Shown: positions 1-10,005 of the stretch, in pieces | Layout: each line of letters opens with the position of its first letter | Position numbering within the stretch: the first letter of the stretch is position 1 | NCBI GenBank assembly: GCA_032622095.1 | Contig: CP136063.1 | Coordinates: 148,731,379-148,795,378 of the forward strand | Direction of reading: 5' to 3' | Origin: Siphonodentalium dalli | Taxonomy: Eukaryota > Mollusca > Scaphopoda > Gadilida > Siphonodentaliidae | DNA: 64,000 nt | Program-made: the position numbers and the translations under genes | Notes under the pieces: generated by a model | The model's input: only the letters and a program-made list of their open reading frames with translations | Databases searched by the model: none | Told to the model about the DNA's origin: nothing

Positions 1-452
1 AGAAACATAAAATGGAGCTCCCTCAGTCTGTGTTGGCATTCAAGCTCTTGGAAGCATCTAATCTGGAGATGAAAGATAGGCAGTTAGCATTAACTGGTGT
101 GGACTATGCCAAAGTTGAAACTTTGTTCAAGTAAATGCGTGATTCTCTAAAAAAGTTTTTCGGTCAACAAGCAGCCTCAGCTAGTAAATGTGATCTTGGT
201 TTGAACATTAAAGTTGAACCATCCTGCATGGTGGCTGAAGAAGTAAATTATGCGGGGAGAGTGAGTGGACGTGGTTACTTCAGAGAACAAAGGCAGAGGA
301 CAAACAGAGGGCGTTGGAACAATAATTCGGTCGATCAGCATGGACAATATTCTCATAACATGACTGATGTTACTCCTAAGTCCACCAAAACCATCAATCC
401 TAGTTGGCCCGATGGCTTGCCACTGAGGTGCCTCAGTTGTGACTCTATTTGA
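1..452 (+). pseudogene. Ty1/copia gag C-terminal part (broken)
   Basis: Reading from base 3 gives a copia-type Gag (UBN2-like) segment with the family signature LPQSVLAFKLLEASNL, then a basic Arg/Gly-rich stretch. A stop at 132-134 interrupts it. The CCHC zinc knuckle (C-x2-C-x4-H-x4-C) near 430-472 is split by a TGA at 450-452. The same frame continues into the RT/RNase H part at 489. The 5' end lies outside the window. Gag packages element RNA; with two stops this copy is dead. Confidence 0.8.
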
Positions 453-488
453 CACCTCGTAAAAAACTGTCCTCATTCGTATGAGAAT

Positions 489-1679
489 ATGGCTAAGCCT
501 GTTCAAAATGCTGTTCTGTTCACAGGAAGCAGAGGGATTGAGTCTGTTATGCTTGCTACAGAAGCTCGGAATGCAGCTCTCCACGATAGACAGCAGGTGT
601 GGAAATTTAAAAAGTGCGTATATGGATTGGTCAATGCTTCGAGACACTGGTTTTTGAGTGTGAGAGGAGAACTGACCCAACTGGGATGTGTTCAATCAAG
701 AATGGACCCTTCACTGTTCTACTTTAAAGATGGAGAAAATTTAAGTGGTTTATTTTTGATGCACGTGGACGATTTCCTGTGGGCAGGTACAGGAGATTTT
801 AAGAAGAATGTGGTAGACAATGTTATGTCTAGGTTTCAGTGTGGAAAAAAACAGGACAAGATATTTAAGTATATTGGCCTGGATATTACACAAAATAATG
901 ACACCATTCAACTTCATCAGAACAATTATATTGAGGAATTACAGCAAGTTAGTTCTGTTTCCAGACAAGACCGACTTCTCAGTGTAATCATTGGACAGTT
1001 ACATTGGATCGCCACACAAACCAGGCCAGATCTCAGCTTTGACATACTAGATCTTAGCACCACAAGTGAAGAGAATCCTTGTAAACTAGGCAAAAAGATT
1101 AACAAAGTGATCCGAAAAGCCAAGAATAATCAGTATAAAATGATGTTTCCAAGTTTGGGCAGTCTTGACAACATTGAGATTGTGGTGTATTCTGACGCAT
1201 CATATGCCAATTTATCAGACAGAGTTTCTAGCGCTGGAGGTTCAATTCTGTTTTTGCGTGGTGGAAATCACATGTGCTGCCCTATTGCATGGTTCTCAAA
1301 GAAAATAAGGAGAGTGGTTAAAAGCACTTTGGCCGCAGAAGCACTAGCTCTAGTTGATGGGATAGATTTATGTATATATGTACAGAACATTCTTAAGGAA
1401 ATTGTTCCTGAAAAACAGAACATTCCAATTGTCTGTATGACAGACAACAAATCACTGTATGAGAACATTCACTCTACTAAACTAGTATCTGAAAAACGGT
1501 TGAGAGTTGAGTTGGCCAGCATCAAGGAAAGTGTTGAAAAAGGCGAAGTGGAAGTGAAATGGATTGCTGCAAGTAGACAGATATCGGACTGTATGACCAA
1601 GGCAGGTGCCAATTTCCATAGTCTAGTAGATGCCCTCAGCTCTGGAATGATTCAATCTGATTTGGATTTTACTAGTTAG
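489..1679 (+). pseudogene. Ty1/copia pol remnant: reverse transcriptase C-terminus and RNase H
   Basis: Open frame of 396 codons, in the same frame as the gag remnant upstream. Residues 1-33 resemble the segment just before the copia protease. The frame then jumps directly to the RT motif KKCVYGLVNASRHW, so protease, integrase and the N-terminal RT have been deleted near position 590. RT motif C is HVDD (residues 92-95) followed by FLWAG. TRPDLSFD follows near residue 180. RNase H residues are visible in YSDASYANLSD, LAAEALALVDG and MTDNKSLYENI, and the tail MTKAGA is copia-like. The frame is clean over 396 codons, so the internal deletion may predate much decay and the copy could have moved as a non-autonomous element. 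It has no role in the host gene. Confidence 0.88.
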
Positions 1680-2071
1680 GGAGATGACTGGACAGTATGT
1701 TTAGGAAGTGACTGCTAAGTGTTTCCATGACTTTATGGACCAATATATTCTGGAAGTGACTTATGTTCATGAAGTGACTGCTATGTGCTCAAAATGTTTA
1801 AGTTTAATTTCTGGGCGAGCAGATCATTCATCAGTGCTCACTTACTCTAACTAACATTTTCTTTCTTTTTAGCACTTCTATACTTTACGTAACATGCACA
1901 CTAACTAACATTTTCTTTTTTCCTCAGCACTTCTTTACTTTAAAGAACACACGGGAGTCTGTTATGTTCATATATGTTTACCACTTTATACTAATGTAAG
2001 GCCTTTACCTCAGAGGTGCTGGAGTCTTTAATACTTATGAGCAATGAATAAATATCAACTTTTCACATTTT
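1680..2071 (+). mobile_element. Copia 3' flank, probable LTR region
   Basis: AT-rich DNA after the RNase H stop. It starts with a purine-rich GGGAGATGA stretch as expected of a polypurine tract. It holds a 54-bp tandem duplication (1847-1900 and 1901-1954, CTAACTAACATTTTCTTT type) and an AATAAA at 2047. This fits a 3' LTR with a polyadenylation signal, but no second LTR is in the window to prove its borders. Confidence 0.4.
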
Positions 2072-2680
2072 AGCTCAAATTTAGAAAGTCAAGTTTGAGC
2101 TATTGCCATGGCTTGGCATCTGTCCATCCATGTATACATGCATCAATCAACAATTTCATTTGGCACACCCTACAGACTGCATCCCTTATCCGATCATCAC
2201 CAAACTTCATATGGATCTTCGGGTTAACCTCCAGATGAGAGCCATTATTTTTTCCGAAATTTGTTAAAAAACATGACTTTAGCCATCTTGGATTTCAAAT
2301 TTGAAATCCATCGGTGCACTCTGCAGCCCGTATTTATTGGAGAAATGTTTTTAAAATTTAGGATCATCTCTAGTCGGGAGCTATTGAATTTGAACGATTT
2401 TCTATGAAGATTATGGCCGCCAGCAGCCATCTTGAATTTTACTCTTTGTATGACTAAATCCTTTGGCATACCCTACAGACCACATCCCTCATCCTATCAT
2501 CACTAAACTTTATATGGATCTTCAGAGTGACCTCTAGATGGGAGCCATCAGATTTGTTGAAAACATGACTGCCAGTGGCTACTGGGATTTTACTCTTTGC
2601 ACATGACTAAATCCATCGGCACAACCTGCAGTCCACATTTATTGGTGAAATGTTTAAAATGAAAATAACTTTATCTACAC
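2072..2680 (+). repeat. Hairpin-headed dispersed repeat (family A, copy 1)
   Basis: Begins with a hairpin (AGCTCAAATTT at 2072-2082 pairing with AAGTTTGAGCT at 2091-2101). A TGTCCATCCATG box follows, then two degenerate units with GCCATCTTGGATTT and TGACTAAATC. The same family recurs at 34.84-35.99 kb with the identical lead GAGCTATTGCCATGGCTTGG. No coding capacity. Confidence 0.65.
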
Positions 2681-3323
2681 AACACAAGCCCCTTTTTGAA
2701 ACTTTTTTACTTTCCTTCTTCTTTATCATTCTATTGACTGCTCAGCATAAAATTAATGCCTCTCCAAGTTGAGACTTTCATTTGCCTGAGTTATGGCCTT
2801 TATCTGATTAATTTCTATGATTTTTTTCCATCTGGCTCTTCTGCTGATATTTTTAACCATTATTTGAATGACTGATCTTACTGAGGAGAGAATTGCAGAG
2901 GTCCTCAGAATTTGTGTTCCTACCTGCCTATGTTTGAGGAACTGAGCAGGCTGTGGGAATCGCTTATCCTCTACAACTTAAACTGTTTATTGATTGATTT
3001 TGATAATTAGTGGTATGTACAAAGAAAATTGTCCAACCCCAATTAGTGCCCTGTAAAGCTTTGAGATGCTGCTTAGGGCATTACTGTATGTTGAACTGGT
3101 AAGAGACAGCAGTACAAGTAGAATTCCTATTCATTGATGGGAAGTGTTTAAATAATAAGTTCAAACGCCTTATGGCCGTTATAATCTGAACATTTCCTAA
3201 GGGAACTATTCATCCATGAGTATGTAGTTGAGAAAGGATTAAAGGTAGAAATTCTAAAACATGAAATACTACCTAACAAATTTGATAAAATTTATGTAAG
3301 ATAACTGATTTACTTCATTTCAG
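2681..3323. other. Non-coding, mostly unrecognised
   Basis: No gene seen. About 3110-3245 resembles the interior of the TTAA-type MITE family found at 14.05, 33.7, 41.2 and 61.8 kb (TTCATTGATGGGAA, AATAATAAGTTCAA, CTGAACATTTCCTAAGG), but clean ends are lacking. The final 30 bases before 3324 include TTACTTCATTTCAG, a good splice acceptor. Confidence 0.5.
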
Positions 3324-3458
3324 ATTGAGAGGTAATGGTACTTTTTACAATGCTGGTCGTGTTGAGGTGTATCGTGGCCATCGATGGGGCGTGGTTTGTG
3401 ATGACAAGTGGGATTTGAAGGATGCCAGTGTAGCCTGTAGACAACTTGGCTTCATTTA
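3324..3458 (+). CDS. Exon 1 of window: SRCR domain A, first half
   Basis: Acceptor ATTTCAG before 3324 and donor GTAAGTG at 3459. One base completes a codon from an unseen upstream exon, then 44 codons follow, leaving two bases (phase 2). The protein has the SRCR core [20 protein letters not shown], then [10 protein letters not shown], with two of the six group A cysteines. The leftover TA joins the T of exon 2 to give Tyr, matching the usual LGF-x-Y/GA stretch. The 5' neighbour exon lies outside the window or was not recognised. Confidence 0.88.
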
Positions 3459-3951
3459 GTAAGTGTTAACCAATATTAACCAACCATATTTTAAACAATT
3501 GGGTGTTTATTATATATCCAGCTTGAACCCCCCCCCCCAATCAACAATAATATATGCTGGATCATTTGGAAATTTGCTCCAAAAGTCAGGAAATGATCGC
3601 TATATATATCTCAAAATAGTTTGTTTCTCAAGGAAAGCTTCGTCCCCAAAAAAAAAAAGATCTACTCCTCAAGCATATTTGTGACCTACTATATATAAGT
3701 AATTAAAGCCCGATATGCAAAATACGTGCACCTCGAACATATTTATGACCCTCCATAAATAAATAACTACATAAATACCGCCCATCCCCAATTTATTAGA
3801 TGGAAGACTTTATCGCAAAAGTTGTTGTACACAAGTTGCAAATCTAGCAGACAGACTATTACATTTACTGAAGGGAGATCATTTGGCGATCTAAAGGACC
3901 ACAATATTGGTTGTCAAAAGTAAAATAGTCCGGCTAAATGGCAAATTACTT
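3459..3951. other. Intron 1 start: no gene seen
   Basis: AT-rich intron DNA with a short C-run (about 3530-3538) and an A-run near 3647. Nothing else recognised. Confidence 0.5.
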
Positions 3952-4150
3952 CATATCTACAAACGTGCAGGTTTGGCACCATAAAATCATCTGACTGGTT
4001 CCGCCATGTGCATCTCAATAGCAATACAATAGTAACACACGTTACAATAGCAATACAATAGTAACACACGTTACAATAGCAATACAATAGTAACACACGT
4101 TACAATAGCAATACAATAGTAACACACGTTACAAGTTATGCATATGTCTG
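3952..4150. repeat. 29-bp minisatellite with conserved flanks, copy 1
   Basis: About four tandem units of 29 bp (CAATAGCAATACAATAGTAA plus CACACGTTA) lie at 4015-4133. The flank CATATCTACAAACGTGCAGG on the left and AAGTTATGCATATGTCTG on the right are the same as at 8475-8643, which has three units. Both copies are in the same orientation. Confidence 0.85.
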
Positions 4151-4549
4151 ACTCTTTCGCATTAAAGGAGGCAGCGACTTTATCTTCTTTTGGATAGGAT
4201 TTCATCACACAAATGTCAATCTACGTGCCGTAAGACACGTCAACCTGTTTGTTTACAAACGTTCTAGCAATATGGTAATCAGAATTTCAACTCTGGAAAA
4301 CCGAATGTGTCGTAGATTCATTAGGAAGATGTACAAAGATTTGCAAATACATGTTATGTACAACATCTACAAATATTACTTCATGACGGACATTGACTTT
4401 GAGTCACAAATGGTATACTAAATATAGATGTGTTCTATGATTTAGTCACAAATGTTATACTGATTATAGATATGATGTTTCTATGATATCATACTGATTT
4501 TTTACCTATAAAGGTAGTTGCTATAATAACACATAATAATTACTAAAAC
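4151..4549. other. Intron 1: no gene seen
   Basis: AT-rich, no coding or repeat structure recognised apart from an ATGTTATACTGATTATAGATATG-like local repetition near 4410-4480. Confidence 0.4.
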
Positions 4550-7500
4550 TACACGGGAATGGGTTCCCTTACCGAAATCACAAGCCCTCGGTAAGCATTC
4601 AGGAAGGATTCGAATGCTTACAAATGAAGACTTAAATGAATCCTTATCTCAATCAATGCAATGGGCCAGTTACAGGCAAAATAAGCACTCGAAACAGAAT
4701 TTAGCCCTCAATAGGGCCGACTTATTTAAATGAGCTAAGTACTCCCATAAGCACTCGAAGGCTTATTAAGCCTTCGAGGGTTTAGCTCATTTAAATAAGT
4801 CGGCCCTATAGAAGGCTTGTTGGTTCCCGTAAGCACTCGAAGGCTAAATAAGACTTCATAATTTGCATATAAGGCTTCGAAGGCTTATATTTAAGGCTTC
4901 GAAGCCTTATATGCAAATGATGAAGGCTTAAATGAAGCCTTACGAACCATGTCTCGAATCCTTAAATTGGTCCCCGAATGCTAAAGATTATGGTGAAATG
5001 ATGGCCTGTTTTCATAGAGTTACCTATACTGCATGGAAATGAGGGATAACTCTATGCAGGATGCATGGGAATATGGGTGGTGTCATCAAAATTGGATATC
5101 CATTCTGGAGATGCTAGAAATAACAAAACAATTATGAAGTGATAACAATTTTATATTTGTGAAATGAACAATTTTGAGTATATATGTATATCAAGAATTT
5201 ATGTTAGCTGTCACTATCATGTCCATGTTTAATGCAATTTGATTTCTGTACTCTCAGGCTCCGTGTAGGTCGCCCCTTAAGCTAATAAATTGTTTAGGAT
5301 ATGTCAATTCCACTGGCGATGCATGTAGTCTCAGTCTTCTTTTCTGGGAGTCGTTTTCAAATTCTGAAATGAGAAATAGTAAACAAATTTTAAATTATGT
5401 TTACATCAGAAATAACTGAAATGATATTATTTGTTTCAGAAAATGAGTTATGTGAATGATACAGTTGTTTGTAAATATATCAAAATTGTATTGGACTGAA
5501 TATTAATATTTTTAGCTAGCATTGAACTATTAAAATGCCCAAAAAATGATATTGGTGATGTTTTTTGTGGATTTAACATCTGATAAACCAACCTTTGAGT
5601 GATACTCAGTTTATGATATCAAAATGCAGGCATATCCAAAATTGAGATTAGATAGCTGATTAGATATTCTAAATGTGTGCATTAACTGGAAGGAATTATG
5701 GTTCAAATAATAAGAAAATAAGATATCCAATTTATAATATAATGCTAGTTTTACAATGCTAATAACTTACTTTTTGCATTAATGCCCTTTGCTGTCATTT
5801 TCTTGTTAAATAGGAAATCATTGGACCATGCAGTGATATGGTCTCATATAGGTTCCTATATCAATATTGCTCCTATAGGATATACATCCAACATGGCGGC
5901 GCGTCCCGTATCCAATCACGTGATTAAGAACGCTCTATATTACTAGTTTTGGAACCCATTGGCTCCCCTGCATTTAAATTACCATAGGTTCAAACAAGAC
6001 GTGTATAATGTACTTGTTCAATATACCAACATTATCTTCCTCTGAAATTGATGTTACCATGCATATACTAATAATTAATTAATTATGAATAATAAATAGA
6101 TTATGTACACTGAAAATTCATAAAACACCAGAAGTCCACACAACCTTTTTAGTATTTACCCAAATATCAATTCATGCAGTTAATTGTCAACAGATGGAGA
6201 TTGTCAGTTTAAAAATCATTGCACAAAATTGAGCAGTTATTTTAAAGAAAAATTATGATATCATGCATCTATTTAATGCTGAATTTTTAAAATAACAGTT
6301 GAATAGATGGTATAATTATTTTCTTTGCTGACCCCAACATTATTTTTGTAACTCCATGCAAATTGTAATGCTGACAATTAATTGACCTGTATCTGTCAGG
6401 CAACCTCAGCAAAATTTCATATTTTTTGGAGACCTGTCAATTTAAAATGTTATTAACTATAAATTAAATTGCCAGTGATTTATAATACTTAAATTACGAA
6501 TAAAGTATAAATATAAACATCATCCTATATGTTATAATTTGATAAAATAAATGCAAAGTATTTTCTCACCTGAATTTAAACTATAAGTAAATAATCCTGC
6601 ATGTGACATAAAGAAAACCAATATAAACCATGACTTCCCATTGTGAGCCATCCAAGGTTTGTGAAATTTGAGAAAATTCCATCTGGTCTCAATTTGCATT
6701 GAGGGAAAGTCAGGGTGATTACATAACAGGTACTCATAGACACAGAGTGAAGCAGTTGTCCCAATTAAATAGTAGTATTGATTACAATGTTAATGTGATT
6801 TATTACTGGCAATGAGATGAATCAGACTTATACAGGGATGTGGCTAGAGGGTCTCCATTGGTACCTTGGATGATATAGACTAGCTGTTCTGAATTATCAG
6901 TGGGCCAACACATCTTGAGAAAAATATAGAGATCTTGAGAAAATTGCAAAATCTCCTATAAAATTATTTATTGCTTTAGGTTGTCTCAAAATGTTCTTAT
7001 CCATGGCAATTTTCCTATAGGAAATACGGTCCTATAATTTTCCTAATGTGGATCGTCATTTCCAATATGAATTTCCTATAGGTTCCTATATGACATTTCC
7101 ATATGGGGTCCTACAAGTTGAAAAATTATTAATTGTATTAATTATTTAATTAATTTTAATTTATTAAAATTCGGATTAAACCACAATATTTACACCATGT
7201 GAAACTTGACAAATTCTGAATATTTTCAAATGTATATTGCCAAACAAATTGTTAAAACTACAAATTTGCCATATAATTATTAATTTTTCCATATATTTCT
7301 CCATGTTGGACTTGGTTAATTTGCAGCTTCAGATTCAGAACAGTTTTGTATTGAAATATTCTAAGTCGAGCATCGAGGGCTAAGAGGCCAACAATATATT
7401 GAAGCCTTAATTTGAATGCTGATTTTAGAGTCATATGTCTGGCTGAAGTCTAAATTTTATTAGTTAACAGAAAATGTTAGCCTTCGCCACAAGCCCTCAT

Positions 7501-7806
7501 TTTCCAGAGTGCTTATGTGGGAGACATAAGGATTCGATTCCTTATCGAGTGCTTATACCTGCACTGCATCTTAATCACTCGAGTCCTAAGCGATGCATTC
7601 AAGTCCTAAGCGAGTGATTACTGTGATCGATATAAGCACTCGAGTCCTAAGCGAGTGCTTACTGTGATCGATATAAGCACTCGAGTCCTAAGCGAATGCT
7701 TATTGTGATTGACATAAGCACTCGAATCCTTGGCGAATCCTTGTTGAAGGCTTATTAAGCCTTCATGCTCGGTAAGGGTTGGGCCCAAAAATGTTAAACT
7801 CCCGGT
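4550..7806. mobile_element. Foldback-like non-autonomous element with AAGCACTCGA arrays
   Basis: Both ends carry inverted versions of CTTACCGA and of AAGCACTCGA/AAGGCTTA motifs: 4560-4960 at the left, 7480-7806 at the right. The left end holds a long palindrome: ATAGGGCCGACTTATTTAAA near 4710 pairs with its reverse complement at 4788-4808. The right end has a 41-bp tandem repeat of about three units (7591-7713). The interior has no ORF over 62 codons and shows CCTATAGGAA palindromes near 5875 and 7010-7085. Borders are approximate; no target duplication was identified. Confidence 0.55.
7591..7713. repeat. 41-bp tandem repeat in element end
   Basis: Units begin ATAAGCACTCGAGTCCTAAG at 7632 and 7673, with a diverged unit starting at 7714; the spacing is 41 bp. 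Each unit is itself partly palindromic (CACTCGAGTCCTAAGCGAGTG). Confidence 0.8.
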
Positions 7807-8474
7807 GAGCATGATCTTGTCGGTAATTTTAGCCGGATGCGACGGCTACGGCCGGGGCATAGCTTGATTAGTACATATACCTTTTTGTTAGTTAAGTGCC
7901 GAAAAGGATAAACATGGCAACCGTTTAGGAAGTCATGAATCAAGCGCTAGCAACTGATGACGCTTCCGGTGTCAATTCAACCTTTCCAAAATGTAGGAAC
8001 TCTTTGTTAAAGTTCAAAATTATCTATTTTGGCTATTCAACTTTACTTTGGTATGTACGTTCAAAAAAATTTCAAAATTTCTGTAAACCGCTCCTGGATC
8101 ATGCCTCACAAATCTTATATCATGATGGACGGGGAAACCTGTATCTGTACAAATTGGGCAACAGAACCATAAACCACCCCCATATCTTTAATATGCTTTA
8201 CAGCTACGTTCCTTTTCCATCATGATATACACACACCCGTTTTATGCACGTATCACGTGAAAAATTATATTTATATCGACAGAATTATCAGTCATTTTAC
8301 TATTCTATATCCTTTGTTGACTTATAGATAGCCGAGGGTTAGCCCTCGGTTACCAGTCGATCCTCCATACTAGTTTTTTCCTGCTAGTCCGTGGGGTCGG
8401 TGTGGTGCAGTCCACCCAGTTTGTAGATTACTAGGCCTTGACATCACCTTTGCCATTTGGCATAAACCATAAAA
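7807..8474. other. Intron 1: no gene seen
   Basis: Holds a short perfect hairpin CCGAGGGTTAGCCCTCGG (about 8332-8349). An open stretch at 7935-8225 has no recognisable domain. Nothing else supported. Confidence 0.4.
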
Positions 8475-8643
8475 CATATCTACAAACGTGCAGGTTTGGC
8501 ACCATAAAATCATCTGACTGGTTCCGCCATGTGCATCTCAATAGCAATACAATAGTAACACACGTTACAATAGCAATACAATAGTAACACACGTTACAAT
8601 AGCAATACAATAGTAACACACGTTACAAGTTATGCATATGTCT
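8475..8643. repeat. 29-bp minisatellite with conserved flanks, copy 2
   Basis: Three units of the same 29-bp repeat as at 3952-4150, with the same flanks on both sides. The two copies bracket the 4.55-7.8 kb element in direct orientation, about 4.5 kb apart. Confidence 0.85.
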
Positions 8644-9173
8644 GGCTGAACCTGATAATTATCTAAATTTGTCTTATTTCCTTGATTTTTCCATGATATT
8701 GTCTAGTGCCTTGCCCATAAGCTTCAGGGGGGGGGGGGGTGGTCTAATAGACATTGTAAAATAGTGCAAAGATGGAATTTAATTTTTGTTCCATGCTGAT
8801 ATAACCATCTCGCTACTGTGACGTACCTGTTGTGGATGTAAAATTGCATGTTGTCTGCTATATGGATAGTTATGCCTACTTCAGAGTTCTAACAGTCAGC
8901 CATCATTTATATCAGAAACTCCAAAATTAGTGCATTTTAACGAGTGTAGCACCAACTTTTGAGATGGTGTACAATTTTCTGGAATTGTGCATGATAATAG
9001 ACTTTGGATGGTGATAGATTTAGGGTTTTCGCGGTATTCTGTGCAATGTGAACATTTGTAAAGCGACTAAATGAACTCTTTTCACCTCACATTATCGAAA
9101 ATGGCCAAAGTTTTTTTTACCCCAAAATCGGAAATCTAATTCCAAAACCCAAAATTGGTTTTGTATTGGGGCA
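8644..9173. other. Intron 1: no gene seen
   Basis: Contains a G-run of about 12 near 8728-8739. No gene or repeat recognised. Confidence 0.4.
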
Positions 9174-9562
9174 ACATGAAAATCAAATTTATAGTATGAT
9201 CATCTGCTAATTGATTAGGTGATACAGCTTAATGGGTAACAAAAGGCACTCATAGCAGTGCACTATAAAACAATGGGTCATCAAATGCAATAAAACAGTA
9301 ATGATGATTAATACTAATGAATCCTTTGTCTGTCATAAGAATGAATGGTAGATAGTGGGTAGTGGTATATTGTCAAGTAATAATGGTGTGATTTCAGAAG
9401 TCTTGACATGTTATTTAAAGGTATGGACATAATTGTATAGAATGTTAGATGTTAAATAAAACAAAAATATTCATTAACTGTGAGACCAGAAAATGAGGAT
9501 TTAATTTGGCCAAATTTTTTTTTAAAATGGCCAAAAGATTTTTGAGCCCAGCATGGTCACTG
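9174..9562. mobile_element. hAT-like MITE, copy related to 42090-42543 (left end incomplete)
   Basis: Matches 42206-42543 along its length (ATCTGCTAATTGATTAGG, AATCCTTTGTCTGTCATAAG, GGTAGTGGTATATTGT, GAGACCAGAAAA). It ends in AGCATGGTCACTG, equivalent to AGCGTGAACACTG in the other copy. The matching left terminus was not found. Confidence 0.65.
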
Positions 9563-9595
9563 CTCACAAAATAAATAAAAATATAATGGTTTTAA

Positions 9596-9736
9596 CCCTT
9601 TCAGTGCCAAGTCCGATTTTTGTATCAACCCATATTTCCTTGATCATTTTTCAAATTTATTGATTATAATAATGTGATACATTGATGGAAAGAGCTCTTA
9701 GAGTTGATACACAAATCGGACTTGGCACTGAAAGGG
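9596..9736. mobile_element. TTAA-type palindromic MITE, 141 bp
   Basis: Flanked by TTAA at 9592-9595 and 9737-9740. Termini CCCTTTCAGTGCCAAGTCCG and its inverted copy extend about 30 bp, so the element folds almost end to end. TTAA duplication is typical of piggyBac-type transposition. No ORF. Confidence 0.85.
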
Positions 9737-9823
9737 TTAATTCAGTTCAGATAAAGTGAGAACACAACACTGGGTGTGTACAAAATCAGGTAGATGCAAG
9801 TTCTCACCCAAATTAAATTGTAG

Positions 9824-10005
9824 TGGAGCAGGCACTGCCACCACCAATGCATACTATGGTTCTGGGAATTGGTCTAACAATGACATACTTATGGATGAGC
9901 TTGGATGTTCTGGCACTGAGCAGTCTCTACACGAATGCAGTTACATCAGTAGTCATGACTGTACTGTTGATGAAGCAGCTTCGTTGATTTGCCGTAGAAA
10001 TGAAG
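9824..10005 (+). CDS. Exon 2: SRCR domain A, second half
   Basis: Acceptor TTGTAG before 9824, donor GTAAGA at 10006. The first base completes the Tyr codon of exon 1. Then 60 codons start GAGTATTNAYYGSG and carry DELGCSGTEQSLHEC, SSHDC and ASLIC, giving the last four of six cysteines of a group A SRCR domain. One base (G) is left, phase 1, and it joins exon 3 as Gly. The intron splitting this SRCR is 6.4 kb, and SRCR exon 13 is cut at the equivalent place. Confidence 0.88.

Noticed and set aside
4015-4133. Regular 29-bp repeats resembling a CRISPR array
   Set aside because: The units are head-to-tail without spacers and sit in an animal intron; it is a minisatellite.
3914-8619. Cys/Tyr-rich frames (-) over the two minisatellite copies
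   Set aside because: They are translations of the 29-bp repeat; the match between them only reflects the DNA repeat.
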